Shown here: positions 60,873 through 64,000 of the stretch, in pieces
How positions within the stretch are numbered: position 1 is the stretch's first letter
How the letters are laid out: each line of letters opens with the position of its first letter
Source of the DNA: Candidatus Methylomirabilota bacterium
Lineage (GTDB): Bacteria > Methylomirabilota > Methylomirabilia > Rokubacteriales > DASRDR01
Reading direction: 5' to 3'
NCBI GenBank assembly: GCA_036005065.1
Contig: DASYQW010000197.1
Location: 1 to 64,000, forward strand
DNA: 64,000 nucleotides
Notes under the pieces: model-generated
The model's input: only the letters and a program-made list of their open reading frames with translations
The model's database searches: none
What the model was told of the DNA's origin: nothing
Position numbers and translations under genes: made by a program

Positions 60873-61840
60873 TGCCAGCGGGCGACCGCGCGTCTCCCCC
60901 GGCGGGAGGGAGCTCGCCGGTTGTCGATGGGATCCTGATCGCCGAGAAGGGCGCCGGCGTCACCTCGTTCCAGGTCGTCGCTCACCTCCGGCGCGTCCTC
61001 CGCGTCCCCAAGGTGGGTCACGGCGGCACGCTGGATCCGATGGCGACCGGCGTCCTGCCCATCTTGCTCGGCCAGGCGACCAAGCTCACCCCGTACCTCC
61101 AGGCGCAGGACAAGGAGTACGTGGCCACGGTGCGGCTCGGCGTCACGACGGACACGCTGGACGCGACGGGTCGGGTGACGGGGGAGCGGCCGGTGCCGCC
61201 GCTGGACGCCGAGACGATCCGGGCCGCGCTGGCGCGGTTCATCGGCGAGATCGAGCAGGTGCCGCCCATGTTCTCCGCTCTGCACGCTGGCGGCCGCCGG
61301 CTCCACGAACTGGCCCGGGCCGGGATCGAGGTGGCCCGGCCCGCCCGGCGCGTGCGGATCGACGCGCTCCAGCTGATCGAGTGGGCCCCGCCATCCTTCA
61401 CCATCCGGGTGGCGTGCGGAACGGGGACCTACGTGCGGAGCCTCGCCGCCGACCTGGGCGCCGCCCTGGGATGCGGCGCGCATCTCGGGGCCCTCGAGCG
61501 CACCCGGCTGGGATCGTTCGCCCTGGCCGAGGCCGTCCCCTGGGCCGTCATCCGGGAGGGTGAGGCGTCCCGGCTGCGGACCTGCGTGCTCCCGGCGGAC
61601 CGCGCGGTCGCTCACCTCCCGGCCGTCCGCCTGGACGCGGGGGCGGCCCGGCGGCTCCTGGCCGGTCAACGGCTTCCCGCCGGCGAGGGCGTCGCGTCGG
61701 CCGCGCCGTCGGCGGCCGGCCCGTGCCGTCTTTACGCAGACGACGGCTTCTTCGGGGTCGGGGAAGCGGGTGCCGGCGGCCTCCGCGCGCTCCGCCTCCT
61801 CTATGCGAATCATCCGCGGGCTCGACCACTATCCTGCTGA
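60869..61840 (+). CDS. truB: tRNA pseudouridine(55) synthase
   Basis: This 323-residue enzyme converts U55 of tRNA to pseudouridine. GHGGTLDPMATGVLP contains catalytic Asp56; CGTGTYVRSLAADLGAALG and RRLHELARAGIEVAR are conserved. The C-terminus is a PUA-like domain. ATG at 60869. ribF begins inside its last 38 bases. Confidence 0.95.
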   Translation: MMPAGDRASPPAGGSSPVVDGILIAEKGAGVTSFQVVAHLRRVLRVPKVGHGGTLDPMATGVLPILLGQATKLTPYLQAQDKEYVATVRLGVTTDTLDATGRVTGERPVPPLDAETIRAALARFIGEIEQVPPMFSALHAGGRRLHELARAGIEVARPARRVRIDALQLIEWAPPSFTIRVACGTGTYVRSLAADLGAALGCGAHLGALERTRLGSFALAEAVPWAVIREGEASRLRTCVLPADRAVAHLPAVRLDAGAARRLLAGQRLPAGEGVASAAPSAAGPCRLYADDGFFGVGEAGAGGLRALRLLYANHPRARPLSC

Positions 61841-62732
61841 CGCGCCCCCCAGCGTGGTGGCGCAGGGCACCTTCGACGGCATCCACCTGGGGCACTGCGC
61901 CGTGATCCGCACTGCGGTCGACCGGGCCCGCGCGCTCGGCGTTCAGGCGGTGGCGCTGACCTTCGATCCGAACCCCGTCATGGTCCTGCGGCCGGCCGAA
62001 GCCCCGCCCGAGATCCTCACGCTCGAGGAGCGGCTCGAGCACATCGCGACCCTCGGGCCCGACGCGGCCGTCGTCATCCCGTTCACGCCCGAGTTTTCAG
62101 GGGTGGAGGCGGCGACGTTCGTCCGGACGGTGCTGGCCGGGACGCTCAAGGCGCGAGAGGTCGTCGTCGGCTTCAACCACACCTTCGGCCGTGGCGCCCG
62201 GGGGACTCCCGAGCTCCTCGCCGAGCTGGCGGCCCCGCTCGGGATCCACGTCCACGTGATCCCGCCACTCACCGTGGACGGTGTCGTCGTGTCCTCGTCC
62301 TCCGTCCGCGAGGCGCTCCGGCAGGGTGACGTCCGGCGCGCGGCGAACCTCCTGGGGCGGCCGTACACGATCCGGGGCCGCGTCGCCCAGGGAGCCAAGC
62401 GGGGGCGCCAGCTCGGCTTCCCGACCGCCAACCTGGTTCCCGCGGGCTCCTTGCTCCTCGCCGTGGGCGTCTACGCCGGATGGGCCGAGTGGGACGGCCG
62501 GTCGGCCCCGGCCGTCATCAACGTCGGCGTCCGGCCGACCTTCGGCGAGTCCGTCCCCACCGTCGAAGCCCATCTTCTGGACACGCGGGTGGAGCTCTAC
62601 GACCGCGTTCTCACGCTCGCCTTCCTGGCCCGTATCCGGGACGAGATGAAATTTCCCTCGGTCGAGGCGCTGCGGGCCCGGATCCAGGAGGACGTCGCCA
62701 TCGCCCGGGCCCTCCTGGGGAGCGCCCGGTAG
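61803..62732 (+). CDS. ribF: Bifunctional riboflavin kinase / FAD synthetase
   Basis: This 309-residue enzyme makes FMN and FAD. The N-terminal nucleotidyltransferase has [14 protein letters not shown] and [14 protein letters not shown]; the C-terminal kinase has [13 protein letters not shown] and [11 protein letters not shown]. The ATG at 61803 overlaps the truB end by 38 bases in another frame. FAD supply matters to the many flavoenzymes of this window, but the position is the ordinary one for ribF. Confidence 0.95.
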   Translation: MRIIRGLDHYPADAPPSVVAQGTFDGIHLGHCAVIRTAVDRARALGVQAVALTFDPNPVMVLRPAEAPPEILTLEERLEHIATLGPDAAVVIPFTPEFSGVEAATFVRTVLAGTLKAREVVVGFNHTFGRGARGTPELLAELAAPLGIHVHVIPPLTVDGVVVSSSSVREALRQGDVRRAANLLGRPYTIRGRVAQGAKRGRQLGFPTANLVPAGSLLLAVGVYAGWAEWDGRSAPAVINVGVRPTFGESVPTVEAHLLDTRVELYDRVLTLAFLARIRDEMKFPSVEALRARIQEDVAIARALLGSAR

Positions 62733-62752
62733 CCGCAGCGGACTCGCCGGTG

Positions 62753-62781
62753 TTGCTCCGCCGCGCCCGGCGTGGTACGAT
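62753..62781 (+). promoter_or_regulatory. Promoter for rpsO-pnp
   Basis: TTGCTC (62753-62758), a 17-base spacer and TACGAT (62776-62781). The leader of about 93 bases before rpsO contains GC-rich inverted segments and ends in the strong site CCGGAGGAGG; S15 is known to repress its own mRNA in other bacteria, so this leader may be the target. Confidence 0.55.
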
Positions 62782-62880
62782 CTCGGTGCATGTCGCACTG
62801 CGTCACGAACCGCCCCAAGGGTGCACAGGGCTGCACCGGGAGCGGCGATTGGGGCTGTGGCCCCCGGAGGAGGCCGTCGT

Positions 62881-63150
62881 ATGTCCGTTCCCGCCGACCG
62901 CAAGAAATCGCTGATCGAGGGGTACCGGCTCCACGACTCCGACACGGGTTCCCCCGAGGTCCAGATCGCGCTCCTCACGGAGCGCGTCAACGGGTTGACG
63001 GAACACTTCAAGGTTCACAAGAAGGATCACCACTCGCGTCGCGGCCTGCTCAAGCTGATCGGCAAGCGGCGCGGCTTGCTGGAGTATCTCAAACGCAAGG
63101 ATGCCGAGCGGTACCGGCAAGTCATCGAGAAGCTCGGTATTCGCCGGTAG
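62881..63150 (+). CDS. rpsO: 30S ribosomal protein S15
   Basis: This 89-residue protein has the S15 pattern [40 protein letters not shown] and [20 protein letters not shown]. The ATG at 62881 follows GGAGGAGG. pnp follows after 63 bases, the classical rpsO-pnp pair. Confidence 0.97.
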   Translation: MSVPADRKKSLIEGYRLHDSDTGSPEVQIALLTERVNGLTEHFKVHKKDHHSRRGLLKLIGKRRGLLEYLKRKDAERYRQVIEKLGIRR

Positions 63151-63213
63151 GAAGACCGGGAGGGATGTGACCTTCCGGAACGAGCCGAGACGGCTCAGGG
63201 AGAAGGACGGACG

Positions 63214-64000
63214 ATGGCCATAGGACACACGACACAGATCGAAATCGGGGGACGCCCCCTGACCTTGGAGTCAGGACGGGTTGCCAAGCAGGCCGACGGC
63301 GCCGTGCTGGTGCGATACGGAGATTCGGTCGTCCTGGCGACGGTGGTGGCGTCCAAGACCGCGGTGGAGGGGCAGGACTTCTTCCCGCTCACCGTCGACT
63401 ACCGGGAGCGCGCGTATGCCGGGGGCCGCATCCCCGGCGGATTCTTCAAGCGCGAGGGACGCCCGGCGGAGAAGGAGATCCTGACCTCCCGCCTCATCGA
63501 CCGGCCGCTCAGGCCACTCTTCCCGAAGGGCTTCCGAAACGAGATCCAGCTGATCGCCCTGGCGATTTCGGCGGACCAGGAGAACGATCCGGATATCCTC
63601 GCCATGAACGGGGCATCGGCGGCCGTCGCCGTTGCCGGGTTGCCGTTCCTCGGTCCGTTCGGCGCCGTCCGGATCGGCCTGGTGGACGGCCGTCTCGTCG
63701 TCAATCCGACGGGTTCGCAGCTCGACCGGTCCAGCCTCGACCTGATCGTCGCGGCGACCGAGGAGTCCGTGGTGATGGTCGAAGCGGGCGCCAGGGAGGT
63801 CCCGGAGGAGACGATCGTCGAGGCTATCGCCCTCGGCCACGCCGAGTGCAAGGCGATCGTCCGCGGCCAGCGCGCGCTGGCCGAGATGGTGGGCAAGCCC
63901 AGGTGGGCGTTCGACGCCTCCGTTCAAGACGACCGCCAGCTCGAGGCGCAGGTCCGCACCGCGGCCCAGAGTCGCTTCCGGGAGATTATCACGATCGCCG
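63214..64000 (+). CDS. pnp: Polyribonucleotide nucleotidyltransferase (partial, runs off the window)
   Basis: The first 262 residues of a 3'-5' phosphorolytic exoribonuclease are present. They are the first RNase PH-like domain: RYGDSVVLATVVASKT, FFPLTVDYRERAYAGGRIPG and GFFKREGRPAEKEILTSRLI with DRPLRPLF, all typical of PNPase. The second core, KH and S1 domains lie beyond 64000. ATG at 63214 after GGAGAAGGAC. Confidence 0.96.
   Translation, partial: MAIGHTTQIEIGGRPLTLESGRVAKQADGAVLVRYGDSVVLATVVASKTAVEGQDFFPLTVDYRERAYAGGRIPGGFFKREGRPAEKEILTSRLIDRPLRPLFPKGFRNEIQLIALAISADQENDPDILAMNGASAAVAVAGLPFLGPFGAVRIGLVDGRLVVNPTGSQLDRSSLDLIVAATEESVVMVEAGAREVPEETIVEAIALGHAECKAIVRGQRALAEMVGKPRWAFDASVQDDRQLEAQVRTAAQSRFREIITIA

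Noticed and set aside
1-64000. CRISPR arrays, tRNA and rRNA genes, prophage
   Set aside because: No regularly spaced direct repeats, no tRNA-like cloverleaf with a CCA region or TTCGA loop noticed, no rRNA segments and no phage structural genes were seen.

Overview
This is a 64 kb stretch of a very GC-rich bacterial chromosome (GTG and TTG starts are frequent, genes are packed and often overlap by 1-4 bases). The gene order in the right half and the abundance of ABC transporters and acyl-CoA enzymes fit a Candidatus Rokubacteria/Methylomirabilota-like or deltaproteobacterium-like organism. That placement is an inference from content and style; no database search was possible.

Layout. 134-2422 is a complete IS1595-family insertion sequence carrying two passenger genes, with an 8-bp target duplication, inserted inside an older intergenic repeat. 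2447-15677 holds a lone livF-type ATPase, then an acyl-CoA oxidation cluster (etfBA, two acyl-CoA dehydrogenases, a split B12-dependent acyl-CoA mutase, a HIT protein), a liv-type ABC transporter (livHMGF) and a moxR ATPase. 15866-23227 holds DUF58 and transglutaminase genes (with moxR a recognisable trio) and an oligopeptide-type ABC transporter without its binding protein. 23336-36483 is an accessory catabolic stretch: TPR protein, SDR, phenylacetate-CoA-ligase-like enzyme, VOC protein, MmgE/PrpD protein, ADP-forming acyl-CoA synthetase, a NitT/TauT-type ABC transporter split by a VapBC-like toxin-antitoxin pair, a zinc alcohol dehydrogenase, a nitrilase-fold protein lacking its catalytic cysteine, and a lipoprotein. 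36491-36649 is the 3' remnant of a malic enzyme gene. An aminotransferase, a membrane protein and endonuclease III follow.

39661-64000 is a housekeeping block: rplM-rpsI, argC-argJ, rpsB-tsf-pyrH-frr-uppS-cdsA-dxr-rseP-ispG, a [2Fe-2S] ferredoxin, proS, then rimP-nusA-ylxR-infB-ylxP-rbfA-nrnA-truB-ribF-rpsO-pnp (pnp runs off the window). These make ribosomal proteins, translation factors, isoprenoid and phospholipid precursors.

The most unusual signal is not a gene. About fifteen copies of two related hairpin-rich intergenic repeats are scattered through the window. The best copies of the main family are about 140-155 bp, are bounded at both ends by CTAG, and sit so that the CTAG contains the TAG stop codon of the adjoining gene, in either orientation. 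They look like a non-autonomous mobile element that uses the CTAG at stop codons as its target. Other points worth checking are the non-canonical active-site residues in the acyl-CoA mutase, the nitrilase-fold protein and the SDR. No tRNA, rRNA or CRISPR array was seen, and no gene-free stretch exceeds 300 bases.
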